NCBI RefSeq assembly: GCF_028128615.1
Contig: NZ_AMDP01000021.1
Location: 165,277 to 229,276 of the forward strand
Direction of reading: 5' to 3'
DNA: 64,000 nucleotides
Source: Enterococcus sp. 5H
GTDB lineage: Bacteria > Bacillota > Bacilli > Lactobacillales > Enterococcaceae
Both the position numbers and the translations under genes were made by a program. A model generated the notes under the pieces. That model saw only the letters and a list, made by a program, of their open reading frames with translations, did no database searches and was not told where the DNA came from. Positions 1 through 9,160 of this stretch are shown here, piece after piece (position 1 is the stretch's first letter; each line of letters opens with the position of its first letter).

Positions 1-151
1 GCAACAAGCAATCACGCAACTAACGACCTTTAATACCTCACTTGTCCAAGCCATTACCCAAGCAAGTAACAATATCCGGTCAGTGGCAGCTGAATTCGAA
101 GCAGTTGATCAACGAATCGCTCAAATGCAGTATAACCAAATGCTTCCTTAA
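1..151 (+). CDS. TIGR04197/DUF3130-type T7SS helper, 3' end only
   Basis: This is the last 49 codons of a gene that begins before the window; the stop is TAA at 149-151. The visible C-terminus ends in EFEAVDQRIAQMQYNQMLP. It closely resembles the end of the complete 103-aa protein at 18785 (KEFSAIDQKIKN). Known family role: these small helical WXG100-like proteins bind an LXG toxin and help target it to the type VII secretion system (Lap1 class). The order helper 1, helper 2, LXG toxin is the same as at 18785-20150, which supports the call. A Shine-Dalgarno AGGAGG for the next gene follows 10 bases later. Confidence 0.75.
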   Translation, partial: QQAITQLTTFNTSLVQAITQASNNIRSVAAEFEAVDQRIAQMQYNQMLP

Positions 152-171
152 ACTGAAAGGAGGAATAAAGT

Positions 172-528
172 ATGTCCAACCTTGAAAAAATCAATCAACA
201 AAAAATCCAACTCGAACGTGAACAAGAAAAACTCGAAGATCTAAAACGTGACATTAACCAAACAGAAGAACACTACGAAGAATATTTTTTCTATCAAAAG
301 CAATTATTCAATGAATTACAAGAAGAATTTGCTCAAAGCCAGACAGATATGTTGTATCAAGATATGGCCGAGCAAATCAACTGGCAAAGCCGAGGCGTTC
401 AAGATTTTTTAGAAGAGCAACAGCAAGAACTAAAAAAACAAACAAGAGCGTTAGAGGATCAACAAGAAGACTTACATTGGCAAGAAATAAAAACAAAAGA
501 AGAAAGGTCGGAACGGCATGAGTATTGA
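172..528 (+). CDS. DUF3958-type coiled-coil T7SS toxin helper
   Basis: A 118-aa, highly charged, Glu/Gln-rich protein predicted to be almost entirely helical or coiled-coil, with no signal peptide. Its length, composition and position between a DUF3130 protein and an LXG toxin fit DUF3958 (Lap2 class), which with DUF3130 caps the LXG helices for export. A strong AGGAGG lies 8 bases before the ATG. The gene overlaps the LXG start by 11 bases, suggesting translational coupling. The homologue at 19096 is similar in size and character. The family call comes from memory and context. Confidence 0.75.
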   Translation: MSNLEKINQQKIQLEREQEKLEDLKRDINQTEEHYEEYFFYQKQLFNELQEEFAQSQTDMLYQDMAEQINWQSRGVQDFLEEQQQELKKQTRALEDQQEDLHWQEIKTKEERSERHEY

Positions 529-1918
529 TATGTACCTCGGTCAAGCGAGAAGCCAAGCGTCCAGCGTGAAAAGTGCATGTAGTCAATTAGCACAAGGCTA
601 TACATCGTTGATGCAAAGCAATCAACATTTTATGAGTGCAGGCGAACTATCAAGTAAAGGCTATGACTCTGCCAAAGAATTCTTTGCGGCAGTGATCCAA
701 CCTTTAGTTCAAGGTGGCGAAGTAGGCGCAGACATGACAGCAGAAGCTTGTCAAAAATTTGTGGATCAATATACATCTGAGGTCGATAGTATTGATTTGA
801 AGTCAGATGACTTAGAAAGACGAATCCGACAAATCAATACGTCGATCCTGAATATGGAGAGTATTAATCGAGGCTTGCCAAAGCTTCCGACTGGAACGAA
901 TCCGTTGGAACAAGCCAATCGGCGGATTATTGAATCGTTAGAGACGACAAAACGTGATTTAGAGAAGAAGTTAGAGAAATTAATGACGTTTAATGGAACA
1001 TCTCCTACTATTTTTGATGGAGTGAATAGTTTTTATTTGACGTTGGCACAAGGCTTGCAGCAGGCGAACAGTGGGTTTAATCCTGCGACTGGGACGTTTT
1101 CGGTTCCTAAAGGGAAAGCGTTGGATTGGACGAAAACAGTACAAACAGCTTATCAAAAAGCAAATCAGAAAAAGCTAGATAATTTAATGAAATTACCTTA
1201 TTCAATAGAAAACGCAATTAAGGTCTATGAGATAGCTCAAAAAGATCCATCAATGAGGTTAGACGAAAAAGCGATTAAATGGTTTAGAGAACATAAAGAT
1301 GATTTACAAGGATTATTTGTTGATTTTAGTATGTCTACAATAGAAGAAACACTTAAACACAATGGAGATGAACTTGCACTTTCTCTCGGTTTGATGTTTG
1401 GGACATTATACAAAAATGCACCATATGGTTCATGGATGGGCGCAATAAACCAAGGATTAACAGCTGGTATTACAAGTTCTGCTAATAGTATGTTCAATGC
1501 CACGACAGACTTTTTAGGGTCCACAGCAAAAGCAACTTCACTTGGCTTAGGAATAGGAACCGTATTGGGTCTTGCCTCTGGCGATTCATTTGGTCAAGCT
1601 TTTGCAAGCTCTGCTGTTACGACTGGAGTTTCTTTAGGAATAAATAGTTTAGTTACAACAGGTTTTGCAGTTGCAGCTGTGGCGACACCTGTTGGCTGGG
1701 CCGCTGTGGGAGTTGCTGCTGTCGTCACTGTTGCAACCACTATTGCATTCAATAAAAACTTTTTAGGAATGAAAGATTTAGCAAAAAATACGGGGAATTT
1801 GATTGATGATGGTTTGGACTGGACTGGAAAAAAAGTAAATGATATTGGGAAAGGGATTAAGCAGGTACGCAGTGCGGTTGATGGTGCTTGGAATTCTCTA
1901 ACCAATTGGAGTTGGTGA
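518..1918 (+). CDS. LXG-domain T7SS effector, TspA-like membrane toxin
   Basis: A 466-aa protein. Residues about 1-215 form an LXG domain, starting MSIDMYLGQARSQ and continuing as long helices; LXG domains route toxins to the type VII secretion machine. Residues about 300-412 are glycine/alanine-rich and hydrophobic, with glycine-zipper character, and no nuclease or NADase motif is visible. In Staphylococcus aureus, TspA has this layout, depolarises membranes, and is neutralised by a five-TM DUF443 protein (TsaI). Here DUF443-like genes follow 3 bases after the stop, so a membrane-acting toxin is the best inference. It overlaps the upstream helper by 11 bases. Membrane activity is inferred from composition and neighbours. 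Confidence 0.8.
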   Translation: MSIDMYLGQARSQASSVKSACSQLAQGYTSLMQSNQHFMSAGELSSKGYDSAKEFFAAVIQPLVQGGEVGADMTAEACQKFVDQYTSEVDSIDLKSDDLERRIRQINTSILNMESINRGLPKLPTGTNPLEQANRRIIESLETTKRDLEKKLEKLMTFNGTSPTIFDGVNSFYLTLAQGLQQANSGFNPATGTFSVPKGKALDWTKTVQTAYQKANQKKLDNLMKLPYSIENAIKVYEIAQKDPSMRLDEKAIKWFREHKDDLQGLFVDFSMSTIEETLKHNGDELALSLGLMFGTLYKNAPYGSWMGAINQGLTAGITSSANSMFNATTDFLGSTAKATSLGLGIGTVLGLASGDSFGQAFASSAVTTGVSLGINSLVTTGFAVAAVATPVGWAAVGVAAVVTVATTIAFNKNFLGMKDLAKNTGNLIDDGLDWTGKKVNDIGKGIKQVRSAVDGAWNSLTNWSW

Positions 1919-1921
1919 AAA

Positions 1922-2554
1922 ATGATCGAAAAAACTACAAATAAGCGATATAAACAATTTAATTATAAAAATGAAAGTGTTTTACTAGATATGGATAGTA
2001 ATAAAATAACTTGGTTTCTCCCTTTTTTAGTTTGGTTTCTTCCTGTTAAAGGATATAGAAATACTCCCCTACCATCTGATAAGACAGGGGAGAAAAAAAC
2101 AAAAGGTGGTATAGTTTTTTCAATACCGATTTTATCAATCCTCCTTATCCGTCTGACAGATGGTGGTTTTGGTGATTTATCAAAACTTTCAAATTATCGA
2201 GAAATAATTATGGTTATACTGTTTAGTTCAATGATTTTGGTCTATTTAATTCGCTATTTTTGGAGATACAAAAAAAATAACTTACTTATGCAAGATAAAG
2301 AAATAGTTTACTTGAAATTTAGCTTTAATAAAGGAATTATAGGAAAATACGAATATATCTATAAAGTCTTTATTCTTACAATAGTTTGTTACGGGATTGT
2401 TATTTTTTTTAGTAGCTACTTTATAAATGACTATCCTAATATTATTATTTTACCGCTCATTCTTCTTGTGGAATACTTTTTATTGATTATTAATACTACA
2501 ATTGCACATCCAGAGAAAGACTGTACATTTGTTGTTACTAAAGAAAAAAAATAA
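1922..2554 (+). CDS. Tandem five-TM (DUF443/TIGR01218) immunity-like protein, copy 1
   Basis: A 210-aa membrane protein. The N-terminal signature is TNKRYKQFNYKNESVLLDMD followed by the FLPFLVWFLPVKGY segment, with about five hydrophobic segments in total. This matches the Gram-positive tandem five-TM family, whose staphylococcal member TsaI gives immunity to the LXG toxin TspA. It starts 3 bases after the toxin stop, so it is probably translationally coupled and the cognate immunity gene. It is intact. Its close relative at 3231 shares the DMDSNK, SILxSILIR and GFGDL motifs. Confidence 0.78.
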   Translation: MIEKTTNKRYKQFNYKNESVLLDMDSNKITWFLPFLVWFLPVKGYRNTPLPSDKTGEKKTKGGIVFSIPILSILLIRLTDGGFGDLSKLSNYREIIMVILFSSMILVYLIRYFWRYKKNNLLMQDKEIVYLKFSFNKGIIGKYEYIYKVFILTIVCYGIVIFFSSYFINDYPNIIILPLILLVEYFLLIINTTIAHPEKDCTFVVTKEKK

Positions 2555-2597
2555 ATATGAAATCAATGACATTTGGAATACTCTAATTGATTGGGGT

Positions 2598-3206
2598 TGT
2601 TAATAATATTTAGTGGAAGATTCAAAGAAGTAGAGGTAAATAACAAAAAATGTTAGTAGATTTAGATACATCTAAACTGGCATGGATAGTACTTGGGCTG
2701 TATGGCTATTCCCAAAGAATGCTTATCATTATGGGTCTCTAAAAACAGATAAGTAACAAAAAAAGAAGAGTTCGACAAAAGGATTGATTGTATTAACTAG
2801 TTCAATTTTAGCTAGTGTTTTGATTAGGAACATGGATAAAAGTTTTGGTGAATTACGTTACTTACAAGGGCATCCTATGGAGTTATTTCTTTGCCTTATT
2901 GTTGTAACAGCATTTGTTTTTTATTACAGATGGTATAGTTCAAATCGTGAGTTAAAAAGTCTTAGTGATATTAAAAAATATGAAATAGTAGTGTCAAAAA
3001 TGACTAGTGGATTGATTAACCAATTGATAAAAGTATGTGTAGGAATCTTTATCTCAATTGTAGCGTTGTATTTCTTTGGAAGTATATTTATCTTTAAAGG
3101 AAATATTTTAGGTTTAGGTGTATATTACTTTTTTCTGATAAATATTTTGTTTAGAAACTATAGTGAGAAAATCCCTGAAACTGCAAAGTTTTCTCTAAAA
3201 AAATAG
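2598..3206 (+). pseudogene. Tandem five-TM immunity-like protein, copy 2, frameshifted
   Basis: Reading across frames gives GRFKEVEVNNK, then MLVDLDTSKLAWI, then TWAVWLFPKNAY, then the open C-terminal part 2784-3206 (140 aa, with ASVLIRNMDKSFGELR). These match in order the conserved blocks of copies 1 and 3. At least two frame changes are needed: one at the A-run ending at 2650 and one near 2690. A stop also separates the first third from the rest. The C-terminal 140 aa could still be made as a four-TM fragment, but no good ribosome site was seen for it. It is probably a decayed immunity gene. Confidence 0.7.
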
Positions 3207-3230
3207 ATTTTATGAGATTGGTTGAAGTTG

Positions 3231-3875
3231 ATGAATGTGCTAGTAAAAACTGAAAATAAACGTTATAAGCAAGTGACCTATAATGGTCAAAAAATACTAT
3301 TAGATATGGATAGCAACAAATTAACTTGGTTATTCCCTTTCTTAGTCTGGTTTTCCCCAGTTAAAGGATATATGAACGAAGAACTGCCTATTATTAAAGA
3401 AAGCAATTCAAAAGGAAAATCATCTGGAGCAATTGTATTATCTTCGTCTATTTTAGCAAGCATTTTGATTAGAATGACGAATAAAGGATTTGGTGATCTC
3501 AGGGGATTTTCAAATCCACAATTAGTTGCAGGAACATTATTATTTTGTTCTATGGTAATAGTTATACTTATTCGCTATTTTTATAGATACAGAAAAAATC
3601 ACGTGTTACTTTCGAATGAAAAAGTTGCTTTAATTAGATTTAAATTTATGGATGGTTTTAAGAGCAAATATAACTATATAGGGAAAGTGTTACTAGTTGT
3701 CATTTCTTGTTATGCATTTGTGATCTATTTTAGTATTACTTTTGTAATGTCTTATCTTAATATTATCCTTATCCCAGTTATATGTATGGTTGAATATCTA
3801 ATCTTAATTGCTAACACAACGATTGAGCCGCCAGAAACGGATGTAGAATTGTTGATTGAAAATAAAAATAAATAA
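3231..3875 (+). CDS. Tandem five-TM (DUF443/TIGR01218) immunity-like protein, copy 3
   Basis: An intact membrane protein of 214 aa from the ATG at 3231; a TTG at 3222 would add three residues. It has the family signature ENKRYKQVTYNGQKILLDMD, the WLFPFLVWFSPVKGY first hydrophobic block, ILASILIRMTNKGFGDLRGF, and about five hydrophobic segments. It is the copy most similar to copy 1 and the only other intact one. Such extra immunity genes usually protect against toxin variants carried by related strains. The upstream ribosome site is weak. Confidence 0.75.
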   Translation: MNVLVKTENKRYKQVTYNGQKILLDMDSNKLTWLFPFLVWFSPVKGYMNEELPIIKESNSKGKSSGAIVLSSSILASILIRMTNKGFGDLRGFSNPQLVAGTLLFCSMVIVILIRYFYRYRKNHVLLSNEKVALIRFKFMDGFKSKYNYIGKVLLVVISCYAFVIYFSITFVMSYLNIILIPVICMVEYLILIANTTIEPPETDVELLIENKNK

Positions 3876-3914
3876 ATAAAATTACAAAAAGAATAGCGAA
3901 AAAATACATTTAGT

Positions 3915-4563
3915 ATGAAAAGTCAGATTATAGAAAATACAAATAACAAGAGATATAGACTGTTTGTGAAAGAGAACAAAAAATATATTATTGATTCAGA
4001 TACAAATATCATTTCAATTATTTTTCCGTGGCTTATTTGGTTGTTTGCATTAAATGGTTACGAAATTGAAGATATTCAAAGTTTACAAATAGATAAAAAC
4101 AAAAAAAGAAGGAAAAAAAGGTGGTCTAGTGCTTACTTCCTCCGTTTTAAGTGTAGTAATGATTCGGATAATACCTTCTAAATATATTCTTGGAAAACCA
4201 TTTCCCGATCATGAGTTATTCTTAACGCTCCTTATAATGTGTTTTATAGTTTCTCTTTTTCTGTTCAGAATGAAGGTATCTAAACAGAGATTATATAAGG
4301 GTGAGGTCAAGAGTTCAATTAAAGTTAAGCTAGATTTTCTTAAAGACTTTAGGCCTAATGTAAAATCATTAATAGCATATTTGGCTGGACTGGTTATTGG
4401 TAGGTTGTTTCTAATAGAGATGTTTAAGATATTTATAGTCGGTGGAAATCCACTAGTGTTAGGGATATTTCTGATGGTTTATACGTTTCTTATATTTGCT
4501 AACCAAACGATGCAAACGCCTATAAAATATGATGTTAAAATAATGAATTTGAGTAATAAATAA
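3915..4563 (+). pseudogene. Tandem five-TM immunity-like protein, copy 4, frameshifted at A-runs
   Basis: The 5' part (from ATG 3915) encodes NNKRYRLFVKENKKYIIDSD and FPWLIWLFALNGY. The 3' part (to 4563) is in another frame and encodes KGGLVLTSSVLSVVMIR plus two or three hydrophobic segments. Together they rebuild one DUF443-like protein. The break falls in 4100-4119, where two seven-A runs occur. A one-base length change there would restore the frame, so the gene is decayed, phase-variable, or affected by a sequencing error. Confidence 0.72.
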
Positions 4564-4602
4564 AGCAGAAAATAAAAATAACCAATAAAGGAGAGTAAAA
4601 TA

Positions 4603-4908
4603 ATGCAGACATTAGGAACGATTGTCTACTTAAAAGATGGACGAGCTAAAGTAATGATAATCAATAGAGGACCTATCGTGGAAAAAGAAGGGATATCATT
4701 TTTATATGATTATGCGGGTTGTGTTTATCCTATTGGAATGAATCTTGAACAAGTTTTATATTTTAATGAAGAGAACGTTGATAAAGTTTTATTTGAAGGA
4801 TACCATGATGAGGATGAACAACGATTTGAAGAACTCTATAAAAAATCTGTCGAAAATTTAGGAGATTCTGTGATGAAAGGATTGCCTAATTTAAACCTTA
4901 AAAGCTAG
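4603..4908 (+). CDS. DUF4176-family protein of T7SS/LXG loci
   Basis: A 101-aa soluble protein. It begins MQTLGTIVYLKDGRAKVMII, contains YDYAGCVYPIGM and VLFEGYHDEDEQRFEELY, and lacks a signal peptide or membrane segment. This pattern matches DUF4176 proteins, which are common beside LXG toxin genes and of uncertain function (an accessory or immunity-related role has been suggested from context). It has a clear AAGGAG ribosome site 8-9 bases upstream. It sits inside the five-TM array, between copies 4 and 5. Confidence 0.72.
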   Translation: MQTLGTIVYLKDGRAKVMIINRGPIVEKEGISFLYDYAGCVYPIGMNLEQVLYFNEENVDKVLFEGYHDEDEQRFEELYKKSVENLGDSVMKGLPNLNLKS

Positions 4909-4978
4909 ATAAAGTGTTCATCTTATTTATAATGGAGAGGAAAAATAGCGGTATAGTAGCGCTAGATGTTGAGATATA

Positions 4979-5475
4979 ATGAAAGTTTATGAATCTACAA
5001 ATAAAAGGTACAAACTAGCTGAACTAGATACAAACTATTATTTAATTGATATGGATAGCAATATATTGGCTTATTTTCTCCCTACTTTAGTTTGGTTCTT
5101 CTCTTTTAGAGCAGTTGAGATAGATAAAGAAATGTTTAATAAGCTAGTGTCCAATGGTCAAAAAGAGTATGATATTATGGCTACTGTTGTTATATCGATG
5201 TTTATTGGAAGACCAGTTTACAAACTATCGATTATTTTTTTCAAGAGCTTGATGTTACTTCTGAAATAGATAAACATGCAATTAATTTACTGATAACTTG
5301 TGGCTGTTTGCTTTTTTTTAGATCTATCATTATGTTCTACAATAAGCAAAAAATTAGAAAAGCGATATTTGGAGTAGGTTACAATGTAACAATAGAGATT
5401 AAGAAAGGTAGCGTTTCTAAATATTACAAGTCGCGTAGTAGCTTTCCTGAAAAAATGAAACAAGATGTATTATAG
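4979..5475 (+). pseudogene. Tandem five-TM immunity-like protein, copy 5, frameshifted
   Basis: The open 5' part (96 codons) encodes TNKRYKLAELDTNYYLIDMD and YFLPTLVWFFSFRAVEI, the DUF443 signature. From about 5221 the reading continues in another frame (DYFFQELDVTSEIDKHAIN, then LLITCGCLLFFRSIIMFY) to a stop at 5473-5475. The frame change lies between about 5200 and 5242, where a seven-T run occurs. This is the last and most divergent copy of the array and is probably non-functional. Confidence 0.65.
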
Positions 5476-5619
5476 GTATCTCTCATTTTTTCTAAAAATG
5501 AATTATTCAAGTAGATATTTTTCTTCTTAATTTTTACTTTTTCTTTTAAGATTATAATTGATGATTTAAAAAAGCGTATAAATGATTATTTTTCATGATG
5601 TTGATTTGTTATTTTATTT

Positions 5620-5625
5620 TATAAT
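5620..5625 (+). promoter_or_regulatory. Candidate -10 element for the 5676-16457 cassette
   Basis: TATAAT lies about 50 bases before the first ATG of the cassette, in a very AT-rich spacer (5476-5675). No convincing -35 was found at 17 bases. An AGGAGGT ribosome site follows just before 5676. The rest of this 200-base gap shows only AT-rich sequence. Confidence 0.4.
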
Positions 5626-5675
5626 GTATTTAATTACTTTATGATAGAAATGAATATTAAATAGGAGGTAGAAAA

Positions 5676-7544
5676 ATGAACTGGAGTTTTCCTTCCAATA
5701 ATTTTGGACAGATAAACGGTATAAGTGATTCAGGAATTGAAACGTTTCTTGGTGAGCCAATAAAGTCATTAGCTAGAGAGATTTGTCAAAATTCTATCGA
5801 TGCTATTGTCGATGAAAATGAGCCAGTAGTAATTGAATTTCAAAAATTTTCTTTAAATTTTGATGACATTCCAGGCGCAAAGAACTTACTTGAAGCTTTG
5901 AAAATGGGAAATGAATTTTGGAAAGTTCAAAAATCAACAAAACCAAAACGATTTTACGAAGAGGCAATTGAGCGTTTTGATAACGAAAGCATTCCAATGC
6001 TTCGTATAAGTGATTTTAATACCAAAGGTTTGAAAGGTTCAAAAGAATTATATAATACACCTTGGACAAACCTAATAAAATCTTCTGGAGCATCAGATAA
6101 AGCAGGTTCTGCTGGTGGTTCTTTTGGAATAGGGAAATTTGCTCCATTTGCCTGTTCAAGTTTTAGAACAGTTTTTTATAGTACTTTAGATGATAGCGGA
6201 AATAGTGCATTTCAGGGAGTTTCTAGGCTAACAACTTTTAAGAATAATGATGGTGAACTAACTCAAGGTGTTGGTTATTATGGGAAAGCGAAGAATATGC
6301 CCATATTCGAACAAAAAAGTCTTCAAAAGGATTTTAAAAGAGAGTATACACATTCAGGAACTGATATTTTTATTTTAGGGTTCTTTTTTGAGGATAGTAG
6401 TTGGGAAGAATCAATTATAGGTGCTGTGTTAGATGGTTTCTTAAATGCAGTATATTCTGGGAATCTTATAGTTAAAGTAGGAAAATATGAAATTTCGAAG
6501 GATAGCATAGATGATCTTATCAAAGTTTTTCCAGATGCATTTACAGAGAAAGCTCCAAATTTTTATAAAGTTTTGATTTCATCTGAAACGGTTTGGTTTG
6601 AACAAGACTTTAAAAAAATGGGAACTATTAAGTTAGGATTGTTAGTAGATGATTCAATGCATAATAAAGTTGCGATGGTTAGGAAAACTGGAATGAAAAT
6701 TTTAGATTATCCTATTAGAAATCCACTAGTTTCTGTGGGAGGAGTTTTTCTAATATTAGGAGAAAATTTAAATGAATATCTAAGAAGTATGGAAAATCCT
6801 CAGCATACTAAATGGGAACCAAAAAGATTAGGAACTAGTGAACCAAGAGCAAAACAAGATATTATTGCTTTGCGTAAATTTATAATGCAATCTTTAAATA
6901 CGTTAATACAGGAAGAGGAAGAAGAAGAATTAGATTCAGGGGTTGGCGAATATTTACCTCTAGATATGGATAAAGTAGATGGAGATCAACAAAAAAGTGA
7001 AGATATTACTGGAAAAATTACGGAAATTAAAGTGACAGAAGTATCACCAAGATTAGTAAAAAAAATATCAGCTAGATTAGGTAAAATGGAAACAGAATTT
7101 GAATATACTGATGATATAAATGGAGTTGATAATGTAGATAATTTTGTTGGAAAAAAAGAAAAAAGAGGTAAGGGAAACGGAAAATCTGGTATTTCAAGAG
7201 AGTCTTCAGAGGGAACAGGGTATGGAAGTGAACATGATTATAAAAAAGGGGAAAAGAAACCAGTAGAGATAAAGAAACCAAGAATAATAGCTTTGAATAA
7301 AGATGAAGGAAGATATTCCGTTTCATTTATTCCTGAGAGAACAGTTACTAATTCTGAAATATCTTTAATAATAGTTGGAGAATCACAATCAAATCAAGCG
7401 GAAATAATTTCTGCACAACTTATATCTTCACCAACATTGAAAATAGAAAAAAATAGAATTATTGGTGGGGCACTTGAAAAGGGAAAATTGGTTAGATTAA
7501 TTGTTAATATTTATTCATCCGATTATTTATCGATGGAGGTATGA
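5676..7544 (+). CDS. GHKL-type ATP-binding protein, first gene of candidate defence cassette
   Basis: A 622-aa soluble protein. The N-terminal third carries the Bergerat ATP fold motifs: an N-box at about residues 34-44 (EICQNSIDAI), a G1-like box MLRISDFNTKGL at about 107-118, and a glycine-rich lid GSAGGSFGIGKFA at about 143-156. These occur in MutL, Hsp90, gyrase and many anti-phage ATPases. A low-complexity Lys/Gly/Glu linker lies near residues 490-530, followed by a beta-rich tail. The gene has a strong AGGAGGT site and is followed after 4 bases by the next gene, so 5676-11838 is one operon. A sensor or motor ATPase role in defence is inferred. I do not recognise an exact named family. 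Confidence 0.75.
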   Translation: MNWSFPSNNFGQINGISDSGIETFLGEPIKSLAREICQNSIDAIVDENEPVVIEFQKFSLNFDDIPGAKNLLEALKMGNEFWKVQKSTKPKRFYEEAIERFDNESIPMLRISDFNTKGLKGSKELYNTPWTNLIKSSGASDKAGSAGGSFGIGKFAPFACSSFRTVFYSTLDDSGNSAFQGVSRLTTFKNNDGELTQGVGYYGKAKNMPIFEQKSLQKDFKREYTHSGTDIFILGFFFEDSSWEESIIGAVLDGFLNAVYSGNLIVKVGKYEISKDSIDDLIKVFPDAFTEKAPNFYKVLISSETVWFEQDFKKMGTIKLGLLVDDSMHNKVAMVRKTGMKILDYPIRNPLVSVGGVFLILGENLNEYLRSMENPQHTKWEPKRLGTSEPRAKQDIIALRKFIMQSLNTLIQEEEEEELDSGVGEYLPLDMDKVDGDQQKSEDITGKITEIKVTEVSPRLVKKISARLGKMETEFEYTDDINGVDNVDNFVGKKEKRGKGNGKSGISRESSEGTGYGSEHDYKKGEKKPVEIKKPRIIALNKDEGRYSVSFIPERTVTNSEISLIIVGESQSNQAEIISAQLISSPTLKIEKNRIIGGALEKGKLVRLIVNIYSSDYLSMEV

Positions 7545-7548
7545 GTAA

Positions 7549-8433
7549 ATGGATATTAGAGAAAAGCTTTACCCGTATCCTGTTTTAACAAATTATTCAG
7601 ATGATTATATTGAAAGTAAATTTGAAACTGATGTGAAAATTGAGATTATCGGATATGAAGTAATTTTAAGTTTTACTTCTGTACTTGATAATTGTGAGTT
7701 ATTGAATTTAATTAGAGATGGAAAGGCAAAGTATGCTTATCATATTGAATGTACTCAAACTTCATATAGGCAAGTTGTCTTAACTGATGAAGCTACAAAT
7801 ATTCATCATATTACTGATGATAAAATAAATGGGAAAATAAGTATTTGCCCATTTATTATCGCAGTAGATAAAATTGAAGAATTTTTTAGCGATGACTTCA
7901 ATGATGTGTATAAAGGCTTCACTTTTATGTTTGAAGAGGGATGTATTATTGGTGTAGGGCAACAATTTAATATTTCAATACAGAAAAATCGTGAAGACTT
8001 GACTAAGACACCATCAATTTTTAGTATAGTAAAATATTATGGAGACAAAAACAATAACTCAATAGATATGTTTTCAAATAAAATAGTTATTCGTATACCT
8101 GAAACTGAATTTATAAGATATCAAACTCTAAGTAAAACAGAAGCATTAATCCCAGTTTTAAGTTCAATGATTATCTTACCGGCTCTTGTGTATGTAATAG
8201 AGCGGTTAAGTAACTTGAATGACGAAGATAAATTAGAGTTTATGGATTATACTTGGTTTAATTCTTTAGATTCTATATTGAAAGAAAGATTCCAAATTGA
8301 ATTGCTTAGTGAAGATTTAAAAGACCATAGTAGTTTCGAATTGTCTCAAAACTTAATAGCGAATCCCATTTCCGATGGATTAAATAGGTTATGGCTTGGT
8401 TATAGTGAGAATGGAGATGAAGAAGATGAATAA
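7549..8433 (+). CDS. Unknown conserved-looking protein of the defence-like cassette
   Basis: A 294-aa protein that I do not recognise. It starts MDIREKLYPYPVLTNYSDDY, is predicted mixed alpha/beta, and ends in an acidic tail (GDEEDE). One moderately hydrophobic stretch near residue 200 (LIPVLSSMIILPALVYVIER) could be a buried helix. No nuclease, helicase or nucleotide-binding motif is visible. It begins 4 bases after the ATPase and overlaps the next gene by 8 bases, implying tight co-expression and a shared function. Confidence 0.6.
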   Translation: MDIREKLYPYPVLTNYSDDYIESKFETDVKIEIIGYEVILSFTSVLDNCELLNLIRDGKAKYAYHIECTQTSYRQVVLTDEATNIHHITDDKINGKISICPFIIAVDKIEEFFSDDFNDVYKGFTFMFEEGCIIGVGQQFNISIQKNREDLTKTPSIFSIVKYYGDKNNNSIDMFSNKIVIRIPETEFIRYQTLSKTEALIPVLSSMIILPALVYVIERLSNLNDEDKLEFMDYTWFNSLDSILKERFQIELLSEDLKDHSSFELSQNLIANPISDGLNRLWLGYSENGDEEDE

Positions 8434-9160
8434 TATTGAAATAGTAAAATCAGAGTCTCTTCAAACAATTAAAAATAATTTACCAATATTAGAAAGACAT
8501 TTTTATTATGAGGCTAACAATAAATTTTTAGAATTTTTTAAAGATGATTATCCATTTACAAATTCAAAAATTGAATTAGAAAATTTTGATTTAATAATGA
8601 ACAGCGAAAAACCATTTTTCACAGAATTAGAAAATATAAAAAGAGTATATAACCGTTTAAAATTCTTAACTGATTCTCAGGCTTCAGATGAAAGGTTATG
8701 GGCAGGATTGTGTATAACAAGGTTTTGGGAATATACCAAATATAGATGGAAAATAAAAACAAGTTCAGATATAGAAAACCATTTTTTCTTTGGTTACGGA
8801 GCGAGACGATCTTTGACAAGAAATGCACTTTCTAGATTGTGGTGGATCGGCCGACTTTCTTATGATGAAACAAGAAAGAATCCTTATGAATTAACTGAAC
8901 TATTATGTGAAAATTCAAATTATATTCAAGATGTGCTAGAACGTAATACTTTTAACAATCCTCAGATTACCAGAGCTTTTCTCACAGCAATTCTCCAATT
9001 AAGGGAGGAAAATATTGTTATTAATAAAAGAGTTATGGCTGAGTTATCAAAATACTTGAATCTATTGGGAGGAACATATCTCCTTGACTGTATAGACATG
9101 AAAACTATTGAATTAAAAATTTTTGAAAAAGGGATTCAGCTTTACGGGAGTGAATTTTAA
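8426..9160 (+). CDS. DUF6339-like protein of the defence-like cassette
   Basis: A 244-aa helical protein. The start chosen is ATG 8426, preceded by GGAGA at 8 bases; upstream in-frame ATGs at 8411 and 8417 and a TTG at 8396 are alternatives. The core SDERLWAGLCITRFWEYTKY, the RRSLTRNALSRLWWIGRLSY segment and ELTELL resemble DUF6339 as I remember it; that family is found beside DNA methyltransferases and GHKL ATPases. No catalytic motif is evident. The stop shares its last base with the next start (TAATG). Confidence 0.6.
   Translation: MNNIEIVKSESLQTIKNNLPILERHFYYEANNKFLEFFKDDYPFTNSKIELENFDLIMNSEKPFFTELENIKRVYNRLKFLTDSQASDERLWAGLCITRFWEYTKYRWKIKTSSDIENHFFFGYGARRSLTRNALSRLWWIGRLSYDETRKNPYELTELLCENSNYIQDVLERNTFNNPQITRAFLTAILQLREENIVINKRVMAELSKYLNLLGGTYLLDCIDMKTIELKIFEKGIQLYGSEF

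Noticed and set aside
4129..4563. Treating the 144-aa frame as a separate gene
   Set aside because: Its first residues continue the five-TM family alignment of the 3915 frame, and it lacks its own N-terminal signature, so both are parts of one broken gene.
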